Below are positions 34,491-43,538 of a stretch of 64,000 bases of DNA, one piece after another. Position 1 is the first letter of the stretch; each line of letters begins with the position of its first letter. The stretch lies in NCBI RefSeq assembly GCF_024022995.1, contig NZ_CP099582.1:1364001-1428000 (forward strand), in the 5' to 3' direction. The stretch comes from Thermococcus aggregans. Lineage in GTDB: Archaea; Methanobacteriota_B; Thermococci; Thermococcales; Thermococcaceae. The position numbers and the translations under genes were made by a program. The notes below the pieces were generated by a model. It searched no databases, was not told the DNA's origin, and saw nothing but the letters and a program-made list of their open reading frames with translations.

Positions 34491-34749
34491 ACGAGCCACC
34501 CCAGGGTGTGTATAGTGCTGATGTTGGAATGGGGGGAAGCTATGGCCATGCGGTTAACCCACTACGGTTTGTGGTAGAAACTTTAATAAGGTTTTCGTTA
34601 AGCGTGGGTGTTTAAATGCCCAGAATTCTTGCAAGCCCTTCAAAGGAAGCACAGAAATCCCGGAGCGTTTGCGAGCGGAACGTTTTTAGAGAGTTGTTAA
34701 GGAACGAAAACTGGGGAAGTATGAAATAGAAGCGAAGTTGCATGAAATC
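34491..34749. other. Intergenic region with a small ORF and probable gene debris
   Basis: This stretch contains a plus-strand promoter-like ACTTTAATAAGG (34580-34591) directly before a 37-codon ORF, and then a second frame reading YEIEAKLHEILYRPGHGHP that could be its continuation after a frameshift. Nothing else is recognised. It separates the unknown protein from the 3' piece of the split membrane gene. Confidence 0.35.
34616..34729 (+). CDS. Small ORF (37 residues), possibly a gene remnant
   Basis: ATG 34616 lies about 25 bases after a TATA-like element and gives MPRILASPSKEAQKSRSVCE and on to TAG 34727-34729. A different frame continues with a protein-like segment (LGKYEIEAKLHEIL), so this may be the start of a frameshifted gene. 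No family recognised. Confidence 0.3.
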   Translation: MPRILASPSKEAQKSRSVCERNVFRELLRNENWGSMK

Positions 34750-34890
34750 TTATATCGCCCGGGCCATGGACATCCTTATCGCAAGGTAAACCGCTAAGAG
34801 GCTCATAAAAGAGACTAAAGCTGACAGTCTCCCCAGTTTCTTCCCCTTTTCTCCTGGAAGGAGTGCAGGAGTGAAGGACACTGACCCCCT

Positions 34891-34910
34891 CCCCGCCTTG
34901 AAGGGCGAGG
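34891..34910 (-). repeat. Right-end hairpin of the tnpB element
   Basis: Read on the minus strand, CCTCGCC CTTCAA GGCGGGG forms a 7-base stem with one G-T wobble, downstream of the tnpB stop. It matches the left-end hairpin in 17 or so of 20 positions. In TnpB systems this end encodes the omega-RNA scaffold, with the guide beginning just outside the element. Confidence 0.6.
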
Positions 34911-34917
34911 GTTCGGC

Positions 34918-36228
34918 TTAACCCCTCGCCAACGGCAGGGAAGTTTGAGGGGCTTCATTAAAGCCCAATAAAGGTGGGCTTTTTAGCCCCTCCAGGAGGG
35001 TCTTCCCCCGGTTACCCCTCCTCTGAGCATAAAGCCCGCTCAGATTCGGGGTTATGGTTCTCATAACCTTTTTTAAAATATTAAACGCTCCAACCAAGTC
35101 TGCATTAAAGATAAGCCCCGTTGCGGGACACTTAAACAAACCACGAACGAACCGAGCCCCATCGTGGGGCTTCCCGCAAACGGGGCAAACCTTAGAAGTG
35201 AAAGCCTCATTCACAACCAAAACTCGAATACCATACTCTTCGGCAACCTCAGTTAAACGTTTAATGACATAATTAAATCGCCAGACGTGAGAGAGAATAA
35301 AGTTTTGCTTCTTGCCCTTATCAGAGTTCCTCGCTATTCCCTTTGGATAGCCAACGACAATTTTGGAAACACCTAACTCATAAAGCCTTCTCACGGTTTG
35401 TCTAACTGCCGTGTTAATGTAGTGCTTGGCTTGAAGCTTAGCCTTCTCGTGCATTCTTTTGAGCTTTCTACTCGTCTTAGCTCCACTCTTGTTGAGTTTT
35501 GACTGATACTCGGCGATTTTTCTTCGCCAGTAGAAGTCAATGCTTTTAAGCGGTCTTCCATTGACCAGAAAGCTTTCTCCATTCTCAACGTAAACTGCCA
35601 TCAAGTTGTTCACTCCTAAGTCAATTCCCGCCGAGAGGCTTCCTTTTGGCGTTCTTGGAACGCTTACCCATTCCTCACCCTCAAGTTTTTCCTCGACAGT
35701 AAGGCTAACGTGAGCATACCATTTCCGCTTAACGGGGTCGTAGGTTATCTCTAACCGCCCCTGCTTGCCCTTCAGGTGAATTCTGCCCTTAAACTGGACT
35801 TCGAGGCGTTTAAACTTCCCAAGGCCTTTGAAGATTAGTTTGTTCCCTTCAACCTTGTACTGGTCATTTCTCAGGACGATTAAGGGTTTCCTCCTCCCGT
35901 CTTCTTTGAGGTAGAGTGGAGGTTTTGGTTTGAGCCAAGAGGGGAGTTCTCCATTCCTCTTCTTCCTCAGGAGTGAGAAAAAGCTTCTCCAAGCTTCAGC
36001 GTTTTTTCTCGCTATCTGCTGAACCGTGGCAGAACCGATTTCCCGTTTAAACTCCTCATAAACGGTTTTCTCGGTTTTGTTAAAGTCCACGATTTGCTCT
36101 TGGAAGTATTGTCGTCTCCTCAAGTAGTTTACTCGGTTCCAGGCTTTGGCTCCTGCATCGGCTAACTGGTGGAGGATTTTTGCTTGTTCTTTTGAGGGCT
36201 GGAGTTTTACTGTTACTGAGCGCTTCAT
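34918..36228 (-). CDS. tnpB: TnpB RNA-guided nuclease-type transposon protein
   Basis: A 436-residue OrfB/TnpB protein. The N-terminus (KRSVTVKLQPSKEQAKILHQ) is the usual OrfB HTH region. RuvC motifs are intact: Asp in AGIDLGVNN, Glu in VVNEAFTSK and Asp in FNADLVGAFNIL. The zinc site has CPVC but the second pair is CPAT, with one Cys missing, which I recall as common in this archaeal subgroup. TnpB proteins cut DNA guided by an omega-RNA from the element's own 3' end. The protein looks complete and so may be active. It lies inside a membrane protein gene. Confidence 0.93.
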   Translation of the reverse strand: MKRSVTVKLQPSKEQAKILHQLADAGAKAWNRVNYLRRRQYFQEQIVDFNKTEKTVYEEFKREIGSATVQQIARKNAEAWRSFFSLLRKKRNGELPSWLKPKPPLYLKEDGRRKPLIVLRNDQYKVEGNKLIFKGLGKFKRLEVQFKGRIHLKGKQGRLEITYDPVKRKWYAHVSLTVEEKLEGEEWVSVPRTPKGSLSAGIDLGVNNLMAVYVENGESFLVNGRPLKSIDFYWRRKIAEYQSKLNKSGAKTSRKLKRMHEKAKLQAKHYINTAVRQTVRRLYELGVSKIVVGYPKGIARNSDKGKKQNFILSHVWRFNYVIKRLTEVAEEYGIRVLVVNEAFTSKVCPVCGKPHDGARFVRGLFKCPATGLIFNADLVGAFNILKKVMRTITPNLSGLYAQRRGNRGKTLLEGLKSPPLLGFNEAPQTSLPLARG

Positions 36229-36307
36229 TTCAAGGTATGGTATGGATTTTAGGCTTTAAAATAGTTTTGCTTTCCTGTTTAGAGGCCGGTTGGGTGGTTT
36301 ATTGCAT

Positions 36308-36327
36308 CCCCGCCCTAAAGGGCGAGG
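36308..36327 (-). repeat. Left-end hairpin of the tnpB element
   Basis: Minus-strand CCTCGCCC TTTA GGGCGGGG forms an 8-base stem with one G-T wobble, upstream of the tnpB start and next to the junction with the split host gene. Confidence 0.6.
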
Positions 36328-36660
36328 CTTGAAAAAGAAAAATGTAAAATAGCGAGTGGGGAAATTTTCAAAAGGGCGACACCGGCAAACACGGTCACAC
36401 AGGACGATGAAAAAATTACGGCTTCAGCCTTCAGGTTTCTCCAGAGGGAAACAGCGGTGACAACCACAAAGGGCAGTGCTACTGCCAAGAAGAAAACTGG
36501 CGATGGATCAAAGACGAAGTTACACGCGGGAGGGCTTCTCGACCAGCAGGAAGCCCCAACGTAGTATTCCGAAGGGAGTAAAATCATGAGCAGGAACTCA
36601 CATGTTGGAAAAAGGAAAAGATAAAGGAGAGAGCGGAGCTTCATCCTTCATCACCACCCA

Positions 36661-37152
36661 TTAACACGACACGGCTGTGAGTTCGGCCGCTATCATCATA
36701 CTTACTATGAGGCCGGGCAGAAAGCCCGCAATACTGAGCAGCACTTTTTCCCACTTGTCTTTTCCGGCTACCCCACTAACCGCCAAAGAGACAACGAGCA
36801 GAACCAGTAAAACACCGGGCCCTTTAGTTTTAAAACACCCAATAATCACCGACAGAATAGGCAAGCTTATTGAGACAGCCGATTTCTTTAGGGCGGGCTT
36901 CCTAAACCAGAGGTATAGGATGAGCAGGACAAGTGCAGGGAGTAAAACGAGAAGAACAAACTCCGGCGAGGGAGAGTATTTGCTCCAAGAAACACAGGGC
37001 CTTCCCGCCCCACCTGTCCAGTTCTCAAAAAAGATTGTACATCTCTTAACATAATACCTACCGATGAACCGACTATTGTAAGCGAGTATAAGCTCCCAGG
37101 CCGTTGCAAAAATAATGGAAAGAACATAGAACATGAATTCCCTACGGCTCAT
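36661..37152 (-). CDS. Small multi-spanning membrane protein of the protease cluster (intact copy)
   Basis: A 163-residue protein with about five hydrophobic segments and one external loop holding Cys residues (YYVKRCTIFFENWTGGAGRP, then CVSWSKYSPSPEF). ATG 37152 follows GGAGGTGA, which overlaps the protease stop codon, so translation is coupled to the protease. Two relatives follow in the same cluster, both broken. No known family comes to mind. Possible roles include membrane partner, processing factor or self-protection for the secreted protease; none is shown by sequence. Confidence 0.7.
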   Translation of the reverse strand: MSRREFMFYVLSIIFATAWELILAYNSRFIGRYYVKRCTIFFENWTGGAGRPCVSWSKYSPSPEFVLLVLLPALVLLILYLWFRKPALKKSAVSISLPILSVIIGCFKTKGPGVLLVLLVVSLAVSGVAGKDKWEKVLLSIAGFLPGLIVSMMIAAELTAVSC

Positions 37153-37156
37153 TGGG

Positions 37157-38485
37157 TCACCTCCTCTTGGGAATTACCTTCACAAGGTGAGTATCTGAGC
37201 CCCAGTTGCCCCACGCGAGATAATGCTCGTTCATGTCCCAGCCGCTGTGAATGACTAGGTAATCCACTGTGTTAGAATTTCCCACATACCCAACTACAAC
37301 AACGCTATGGTTCCCGTAGGGTCCCTGCCCGTATACTGAGCTTCCACCGTTATAAAGCTGGAGTAAGATAGGGTGGTTGCTGTCAACTTCATTAATAACA
37401 TCGCTTGCATGTATATAGCCAAACCAAGAACATAATCCCAAAGTGCAAGTAGGCTGTGCATCGTAACTGTGGACGAGAGACCACGAAACAATTCCTTCGT
37501 TCTTCAGTTTTTGATATTCGTCTGCAAAGGCTTCAATGCCATCACATGCGTCAGGTCCCCAGCTCCCACACCAATAGGTCTGTCCGGGATCATTCTCCTT
37601 ATCAAACGTTCCCATAGTGTGGTGAAGGATGTCAACCAGGGACGTCATGTACTCCTTGTATTCCTGTGTGTAATAACCGTTTTCATAGATTTCTGGATGC
37701 TCATAATAGGCTATAATTTGAGCGGCGGCAATTGGGGTGCACCCGTCCCATGCATCCCACGGGTCTCCCTTCGGTCCAACGTTCTTAGGATAACTCATTG
37801 ACAAATTCTTTGGGTCCCCAAAATACGGGTCCATTTCTGTCCATATTGGAACGTTGGGTATAATCTTGGTGTATATGTCATCTGATAGAATTCCGACCAT
37901 AGGTTCACTCGCTGAGGAAGTCTCAAGGGCTCTCCAGGCATTTACCACACGTTTTGGAGAGAATGAGAGTTTAACGGTTTTTGGAACGGGAACCTGTCTG
38001 CCGTGAATATCCACAGCTTTTCCGTTTCCCAGTTCTATGCTGTAGCTCAGCCCGCCGTAATAAAGCAACCTGTTCTGTTTTGCTGTGAAGCCTTTGATTC
38101 TTGCCGCTCCAATTCTTCCCAGCCTTTTACTTGGGGCCTCACCTTTCCCAAACTCAAGAATTGGAGTCATGTACTTCTGAGCCGCCACGAGGATGAACCC
38201 CTCGGGCTTTCCATTTACAAGCACGGTGAACTCATAAGCGCTTTTGGTTCCGTTGGGGAAGTAGTACACCACGGGCTGGGAAAGCTTTGCATTCTCCCAG
38301 TCCTCGAATCCAGGGATGTTTGATGACGCCCAAAGGAGGTGCTGCTTGGCAACAAACCTGGCCTCAGCTGACGTCACAGAACCGTCGAAGTTCTTTGGGG
38401 GAACCAAACTTAGGGCCCCCGGGAAACTACTCAATACTAAGGTTACGAAAACCATCCCAACCAGACAATATTTCCAGCCCTTCAA
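37157..38485 (-). CDS. Secreted cysteine protease, C39/C10 (papain-like) type
   Basis: A 442-residue secreted protein. A signal peptide covers ~residues 1-27, a ~190-residue N-terminal region (with a FTAKQNRLLYYGG-like PepSY/propeptide feel) follows, and then a papain-like domain: nucleophile Cys in WDGCTPIAAAQIIAYYEHPE and His in YGNHSVVVVGYV, with a final AsN/Asp-type strand HSGWDMNEHYLAWGNWG. The DGCTPIAAAQ block resembles streptopain (C10) and C39-like peptidases. TTG 38483-38485 after GGTGATTC is favoured; GTG 38494 overlaps that site. A palindrome touches its TATA box. It heads a cluster of membrane protein genes. Confidence 0.82.
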   Translation of the reverse strand: MKGWKYCLVGMVFVTLVLSSFPGALSLVPPKNFDGSVTSAEARFVAKQHLLWASSNIPGFEDWENAKLSQPVVYYFPNGTKSAYEFTVLVNGKPEGFILVAAQKYMTPILEFGKGEAPSKRLGRIGAARIKGFTAKQNRLLYYGGLSYSIELGNGKAVDIHGRQVPVPKTVKLSFSPKRVVNAWRALETSSASEPMVGILSDDIYTKIIPNVPIWTEMDPYFGDPKNLSMSYPKNVGPKGDPWDAWDGCTPIAAAQIIAYYEHPEIYENGYYTQEYKEYMTSLVDILHHTMGTFDKENDPGQTYWCGSWGPDACDGIEAFADEYQKLKNEGIVSWSLVHSYDAQPTCTLGLCSWFGYIHASDVINEVDSNHPILLQLYNGGSSVYGQGPYGNHSVVVVGYVGNSNTVDYLVIHSGWDMNEHYLAWGNWGSDTHLVKVIPKRR

Positions 38486-38505
38486 AGGAATCACCAGTTG
38501 AAATA

Positions 38506-38525
38506 ATACTACGATAGTATATAAG
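38506..38525 (-). promoter_or_regulatory. Protease promoter with palindrome overlapping the TATA box
   Basis: Minus-strand CTTATATACTA (38515-38525) is the TATA box; ATACTA CGA TAGTAT (38506-38520) is a perfect palindrome overlapping its downstream edge. Predicted start is near 38497. A repressor on this site would compete with TBP. Confidence 0.45.
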
Positions 38526-38629
38526 AAGTGTTGGAATCAATTGGTAGCATACTTCGAAAGTGAAGAAAATCAACACAGGAGGAAATGCCGTTGTCTGGTC
38601 ACTTTTCGGCATGTGGAAAGACAAGGAAA

Positions 38630-39379
38630 TCAAAACTCCGTCCTCAACTTCCAGCCGTCTATACTGAAGCCACCCATTTTATCAAGGACGTGGTTTATTA
38701 ACGCCTCGACGTTTTCGGTTCTGACCTCTTGCATGGCCCCGAGGAAAAGTTCGACAAACCTCTCATCCGGGAAGTCCGGGAAGAGGTATGCTTTTCTAAA
38801 GGCCCCCTCGGTAAAGAGCCGGTAAACCTTGCTAGCCGGCGGTATTTCAACCCCCAAGAATCTGGCGTAGTATTCCAGAGCCATTTTTAGGGCCAGATGA
38901 TAGAGGTAAGCGTAGCTTGGGTTTCCTCTGTTTTCGGCGTCCTTCAAACTATCGAGGACGTCCCAGAGGAAGTACTTGGCCAGCTCGATTCTCGTTTCGT
39001 CCGGCTTTGGAAACGGCTTTCCCATGTACTCCTTAGCCTCTACCCTAAGAACCTCAATTATTCCCGTTTTGTCAAAGAGGGTCTTTCCTGTGAGAATTAT
39101 CCTAGCCGTGCTCCTGCTGTTCTGGGCGAGCTCCCCCTCGAAGTACTCCCTAACCGCCCGGACTGGGTTCGCAAAGTATTCAATCAAAACGCCGTCCACA
39201 ATGACGTTCCCTCTTTCTCTCCAGCCAACATCGTCGGAGAGGATTATGTAGACGTCCACGTCCGAGCGAGAAGTTTGCAGGCCGAGGGCATAGCTTCCAG
39301 TCAGCAGGGCAGCTTCGACGAACTCTTGCTCTTTCCAAGGTCTGAGGAACTTCTCAAGCGCCTGCTTCCAGTCTCCCAT
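38630..39379 (-). CDS. Nucleotidyltransferase-domain protein
   Basis: A 249-residue protein. Residues ~20-100 form a Pol-beta-type nucleotidyltransferase domain: LLTGSYALGLQTSRSDVDVYI supplies GS and the DxD metal pair, with a third acidic residue in GVLIEYF. The C-terminal ~140 residues are helical, as in MNT/HEPN-like or aminoglycoside nucleotidyltransferase proteins. ATG 39379 follows GAGGTGGC. Nine bases separate it from the NMN adenylyltransferase gene. The acceptor is unknown; it could be a resistance-type enzyme or an antitoxin-like AMP transferase without partner. Confidence 0.8.
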   Translation of the reverse strand: MGDWKQALEKFLRPWKEQEFVEAALLTGSYALGLQTSRSDVDVYIILSDDVGWRERGNVIVDGVLIEYFANPVRAVREYFEGELAQNSRSTARIILTGKTLFDKTGIIEVLRVEAKEYMGKPFPKPDETRIELAKYFLWDVLDSLKDAENRGNPSYAYLYHLALKMALEYYARFLGVEIPPASKVYRLFTEGAFRKAYLFPDFPDERFVELFLGAMQEVRTENVEALINHVLDKMGGFSIDGWKLRTEF

Positions 39380-39388
39380 AACGCCACC

Positions 39389-39949
39389 TCAGAACTCTGG
39401 AATCCTCAACGGTGCTTGGAGTTCCTTTTCATTTTTCTCCAAGTTCGTTGCCAGCATTCTTATCCTTTCCACTCCCTTAATTTCCTTTATGTACTCTGCC
39501 ACGCTCTTCGGAACTAAATCTTCCCACGGTTCTCCTTCAATCATCCTTCTTCTTATTTCCGTGGCAGAAAGAATGTCTTTCCTGAACATCGGTTGAACTA
39601 CAACCTTGTATCCCCTCTCTTTGAAGAGCTGTGCAACCAGTGAATTCCCCGTGAAAACTATATCAAACTTTGGAACCATGGCTTCAACGTAAGGAGCCCA
39701 GATTGAATTGAAGTTAATATCTGGTAGGGCAACAAGAAAATATTTTCCTCTCGGAATGCCCTTTTCATCCAGAGCCCTTATGAGCATCTCCATCCTTTCA
39801 CTTGCTGTAAATGGGTTTTTCAAAGTATGGCTAACTTGAGCACTTCCTATTCCTATTATAACCTCATCCACCTGCTCAAAAACGTATTCAAGCGCCTTTA
39901 TGTGTCCATTGTGAACGGGCTGGAATCTGCCAACGAAAAGGCCTCTCAT
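39389..39949 (-). CDS. nadM: Nicotinamide-nucleotide adenylyltransferase
   Basis: A 186-residue archaeal NMN adenylyltransferase, which joins NMN and ATP to make NAD (EC 2.7.7.1). The nucleotide motif GRFQPVHNGH, the NPFTASERMEML block and the DILSATEIRRRM signature (ISxTxxR type) are all present. Length is standard. The start ATG 39947-39949 follows GGAGGGG, three bases after the stop of the SAM hydroxide adenosyltransferase gene, so they share a transcript. Confidence 0.95.
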   Translation of the reverse strand: MRGLFVGRFQPVHNGHIKALEYVFEQVDEVIIGIGSAQVSHTLKNPFTASERMEMLIRALDEKGIPRGKYFLVALPDINFNSIWAPYVEAMVPKFDIVFTGNSLVAQLFKERGYKVVVQPMFRKDILSATEIRRRMIEGEPWEDLVPKSVAEYIKEIKGVERIRMLATNLEKNEKELQAPLRIPEF

Positions 39950-39952
39950 TAT

Positions 39953-40756
<804 letters not shown>

Positions 40757-40785
40757 CTACCTTTAAAAGAACTTTGGGGAAAGGC

Positions 40786-42396
40786 ATGAAGCATTTAAAG
40801 CTCATTCCAATTGTACTCGCTTTCTTGGTATTATCTTCTGGATGTTTAATTAAGGAACCTGCGAAGGTTGATATTAGCATTGATAAGACCGCCGTTAAAG
40901 TAGGAGATGTTTTTCACGTTGTAGTTAAAGTTAACAACACGGGAAAAGTCGCAATAATAGGGGTTAACCTGTATATCAACAACCCAGACTTCAGAATACT
41001 CCAAAGGCCTTCTTTAGATGCTCCCCTTAAAGTCGGCGATGTAGCTGAGCTTATATGGATAGTCCAAGCCCCATCGAAACCAGGGAGATATATGGTCAAA
41101 GCATCCGTAGAGGTTGTGGATGAACTTCAAAGGACATGGGGAGGATTTTACAAAGAGCTAGTAATGAATGTTGTAGAAAACGAAAGCGAGATACCTGCCT
41201 TTGGAGTGTTAAGTACAAGCGTCGCTGCTCCGGAGGAAGTGGAAGGAGGAAACGAATTTGAAGTAAAGATCACGCTAAAAAACACGGGCAATGCTCCTGT
41301 AACAGTTAGGGAAGTCTCATTGAATCTCTTGGATGGTATGGAAGTTATCAAAGAACCAGATGTTCCAGTAAACGTTCTCCCCAAGAGGGAGTACACGCTG
41401 ATTTATGTTATTAAAGCCCCCTACAAGCCAGAAGAAGGCTACTTGACGATTTCTGTGGTTTACAGCGAGAATGGAAACGAAAAGAGGGAGCTTAAAAACA
41501 AGTTCATTAAAGTAATCTGGAGACCGTGGAATTATGATGATGGCACTTTAAGACTGGCATATGGAGAAGAATATTACTGGATAGCTCTCCCATATCTTGT
41601 TGATGGATTTTGGAAAGAGAAATTTAACTCCACATCGAGGATAGATAGGGAGCTATTAAGGAATGAATCAATCTCGCTTGTGAAAAATGCCACCTCCGAA
41701 GTTGAAGCTGCAAAAGCGGTTTACAATATGATTAAAAGCAGGTACTCCTTTGGGGACATTACAACTACCACAAATCCAACCAATATACTTCCTCAAAACA
41801 AGATAAGCTATGAAGAGGGTACACTCCTCTTTACAGGAATTTTGAGGTCTTTAAATATTCCAGCTAGGGTCGTGACACTTTATAATGGAAATGACTGCAC
41901 AGAGAATGTAATCTCTGAATTTTATTCTGCAGGAAAATGGTATGTGGTGGACTTTAAAAAAGGATTCTTTGGCTCAAGAGAGGAATACATGGCGACCCCA
42001 TACTTCCCCAGAATTTATCAGATGGTAACGAATGAGCTCTACAATCTCGTTGCCCAAGCACCGGAAGAGGAAGAGGGACATGAGCATGTGGATGTAAGTC
42101 CCGAATACTTAGCCAATATAGAGGATTCTCTAAAAGAGGTCGTATTAGAAAGACTCAACCCCACCCTAAGGCCGAAATTATCCGTAGTGCTGATCGACAT
42201 GAATCAAAACGAGCGTATATTTACCCTTTTCCTATTCGCTTCTGCTCCTCAGGGAGAGTTAAACCTCGTATTTCAGAAGGCCGATCCAAAGAATCTTGCG
42301 AAAAACGTCGATGCCCTATACAATTTTTACAAAGACAAACAATGGCCAGAAAACTTTAGGGAATACTGGAACATTCTTATGGAGGTGTACAGATGA
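40786..42396 (+). CDS. Lipoprotein with CARDB-like domains and degenerate transglutaminase domain
   Basis: A 536-residue lipoprotein (lipobox LSSGC). Two CARDB/NEW3-like immunoglobulin-type domains follow ([16 protein letters not shown] and [20 protein letters not shown]), then a transglutaminase-like domain around residues ~320-400. In that domain the position of the catalytic Cys reads [20 protein letters not shown], with no Cys, and the His is also not evident, so it is probably a non-catalytic, binding form. ATG 40786 follows GGGGAAAGG. It overlaps trm56 by four bases (ATGA), linking a surface protein with tRNA modification on one transcript. Confidence 0.75.
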   Translation: MKHLKLIPIVLAFLVLSSGCLIKEPAKVDISIDKTAVKVGDVFHVVVKVNNTGKVAIIGVNLYINNPDFRILQRPSLDAPLKVGDVAELIWIVQAPSKPGRYMVKASVEVVDELQRTWGGFYKELVMNVVENESEIPAFGVLSTSVAAPEEVEGGNEFEVKITLKNTGNAPVTVREVSLNLLDGMEVIKEPDVPVNVLPKREYTLIYVIKAPYKPEEGYLTISVVYSENGNEKRELKNKFIKVIWRPWNYDDGTLRLAYGEEYYWIALPYLVDGFWKEKFNSTSRIDRELLRNESISLVKNATSEVEAAKAVYNMIKSRYSFGDITTTTNPTNILPQNKISYEEGTLLFTGILRSLNIPARVVTLYNGNDCTENVISEFYSAGKWYVVDFKKGFFGSREEYMATPYFPRIYQMVTNELYNLVAQAPEEEEGHEHVDVSPEYLANIEDSLKEVVLERLNPTLRPKLSVVLIDMNQNERIFTLFLFASAPQGELNLVFQKADPKNLAKNVDALYNFYKDKQWPENFREYWNILMEVYR

Positions 42397-42935
42397 TAGT
42401 GGTACTCAGATTGGGGCACAGACCAGAGAGAGATAAAAGAATTACAACCCACGTAGCCTTAACTGCAAGGGCTTTTGGAGCGGATAAAATTATTGTAGCA
42501 GCTGAGAAGGATGAACACGTATATGAGAGTGTCACAGATGTCGTAAAACGTTGGGGAGGGTCTTTTGAAATTGAATTCAACCCACACTGGAGGCAGATTT
42601 TGAGAGAGTGGAAAGGGAAGATAGTTCACTTAACCATGTATGGAATACCAATCGATGAAGCTATTCCGAAAATAAGAGAGGACTTGAAAAAAGAGGACAT
42701 TTTAGTCGTTGTCGGAGCTGAGAAAGTCCCCAGAGAAGTTTACGAAATAGCGGACTACAACGTGGCCGTTGGAAATCAGCCACACAGCGAAGTTGCGGCA
42801 TTAGCAGTATTCCTTGATAGGCTCCTCGAAGGAAAAGGATTAAAAAAGGAATTTAAGGATGCAAAGATTAAGATAATTCCTCAAGAAAAAGGCAAGAAAG
42901 TGGTATCACTGGAGGAGCAGGGAGATGCTGAATAG
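42393..42935 (+). CDS. trm56: tRNA (cytidine-56) 2'-O-methyltransferase, archaeal Trm56
   Basis: A 180-residue SPOUT-class enzyme that methylates the ribose of C56 in the T-loop of archaeal tRNAs. Matching blocks are [53 protein letters not shown] and [19 protein letters not shown]; the last is the SAM-binding knot. Length is normal. It starts in ATGA overlap with the lipoprotein and overlaps the next gene by 11 bases, so three genes form one operon. Confidence 0.93.
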   Translation: MIVVLRLGHRPERDKRITTHVALTARAFGADKIIVAAEKDEHVYESVTDVVKRWGGSFEIEFNPHWRQILREWKGKIVHLTMYGIPIDEAIPKIREDLKKEDILVVVGAEKVPREVYEIADYNVAVGNQPHSEVAALAVFLDRLLEGKGLKKEFKDAKIKIIPQEKGKKVVSLEEQGDAE

Positions 42936-43485
42936 ATACCGCGCAAATGTCAAAACTTACCTAGAATCCATTGCAAAACCTCTAGTCAAACTCGGCATTA
43001 CTCCAAACCAGCTCACATTTCTTGGACTGCTGATATCTCTTTCAGGAGCATATTTCTTTGCCCAAGGCTCCCAGAGGATCGCTACTTTAATACTGCTCCT
43101 CGGGTCACTCATAGACGCCCTTGACGGAACTTTAGCAAGGCTTACGGGAAAAACCTCTCGATTTGGGGCTTTCTTGGACTCAACCTTCGATAGAATCAGC
43201 GATGGCGCAATATTTTTCGGAATTGCATACGGCGGCTTAGCAAAATGGGAGATTGCAACAATTGCACTTATTGGCTCCTACTTGGTTAGCTACGAACGAT
43301 GCAGGGCAGAACTCGCGGGTAGCGGCACCTTAGCAGTTGGAATAGCAGAAAGAGCAGAGAGGCTCCTCATAATAATTATAACAGCAATCTTCAACAGGGT
43401 GGATATAGGCGTTTACGCTGTAGCAATCTTAGCATGGATAACAGCGTTCCAAAGATTATGGGAAGCTAAAAAAAGATTAAGCTGA
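42925..43485 (+). CDS. CDP-alcohol phosphatidyltransferase (archaetidylinositol phosphate synthase-like)
   Basis: A 186-residue membrane enzyme with about six helices and the full family signature [20 protein letters not shown] followed by [10 protein letters not shown] (DxxDGxxAR...GxxxDxxxD). In Thermococcales this type is expected to couple CDP-archaeol with myo-inositol phosphate for membrane lipid synthesis, but the alcohol substrate is not proven by the sequence. It overlaps trm56 by 11 bases. Confidence 0.85.
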   Translation: MLNRYRANVKTYLESIAKPLVKLGITPNQLTFLGLLISLSGAYFFAQGSQRIATLILLLGSLIDALDGTLARLTGKTSRFGAFLDSTFDRISDGAIFFGIAYGGLAKWEIATIALIGSYLVSYERCRAELAGSGTLAVGIAERAERLLIIIITAIFNRVDIGVYAVAILAWITAFQRLWEAKKRLS

Positions 43486-43538
43486 AGCTAAGCGGGATGA
43501 TGAAAATTTCGCTAACGGAATTATGAAGACCCCTGCCG

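Larger units (their letters stand above)
34882..36329 (-). mobile_element. IS200/IS605-superfamily (IS1341-type) tnpB-only element
   Basis: A 1448-bp segment holding only tnpB, with similar hairpins near each end (34891-34910 and 36308-36327) in the same orientation, as in IS605-type elements, and no terminal inverted repeats or tnpA. TCA occurs at both junctions (36330-36332 and 34882-34884), and excision between them restores the host reading frame. Exact ends are inferred from that reconstruction. Without tnpA it can move only with help from another element. Confidence 0.75.
34750..36644 (-). pseudogene. Small multi-spanning membrane protein gene split by the tnpB element
   Basis: The 5' part runs from ATG 36644 (after GGTGGTGATG) for 105 codons to a TCA at 36330-36332; the 3' part runs from 34884 to TAA at 34750-34752. 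Removing 34882-36329 joins them in frame to a 148-residue protein: YLFLFPTCEFLLMILL, SEYYVGAS, DPSPVFFLAVALPFVV, then PALLPGEKGKKLGRLSALVS and a final helix. The arrangement of helices and the YY...C...SPxF pattern resembles the intact protein at 36661, so it is a distant paralogue. As it stands, translation from the 5' part runs into the element hairpin and stops. Confidence 0.7.

Noticed and set aside
38630-39379. MNT/HEPN toxin-antitoxin pair
   Set aside because: The nucleotidyltransferase is longer than typical MNT antitoxins and no HEPN partner gene is adjacent; the neighbour is NMN adenylyltransferase.
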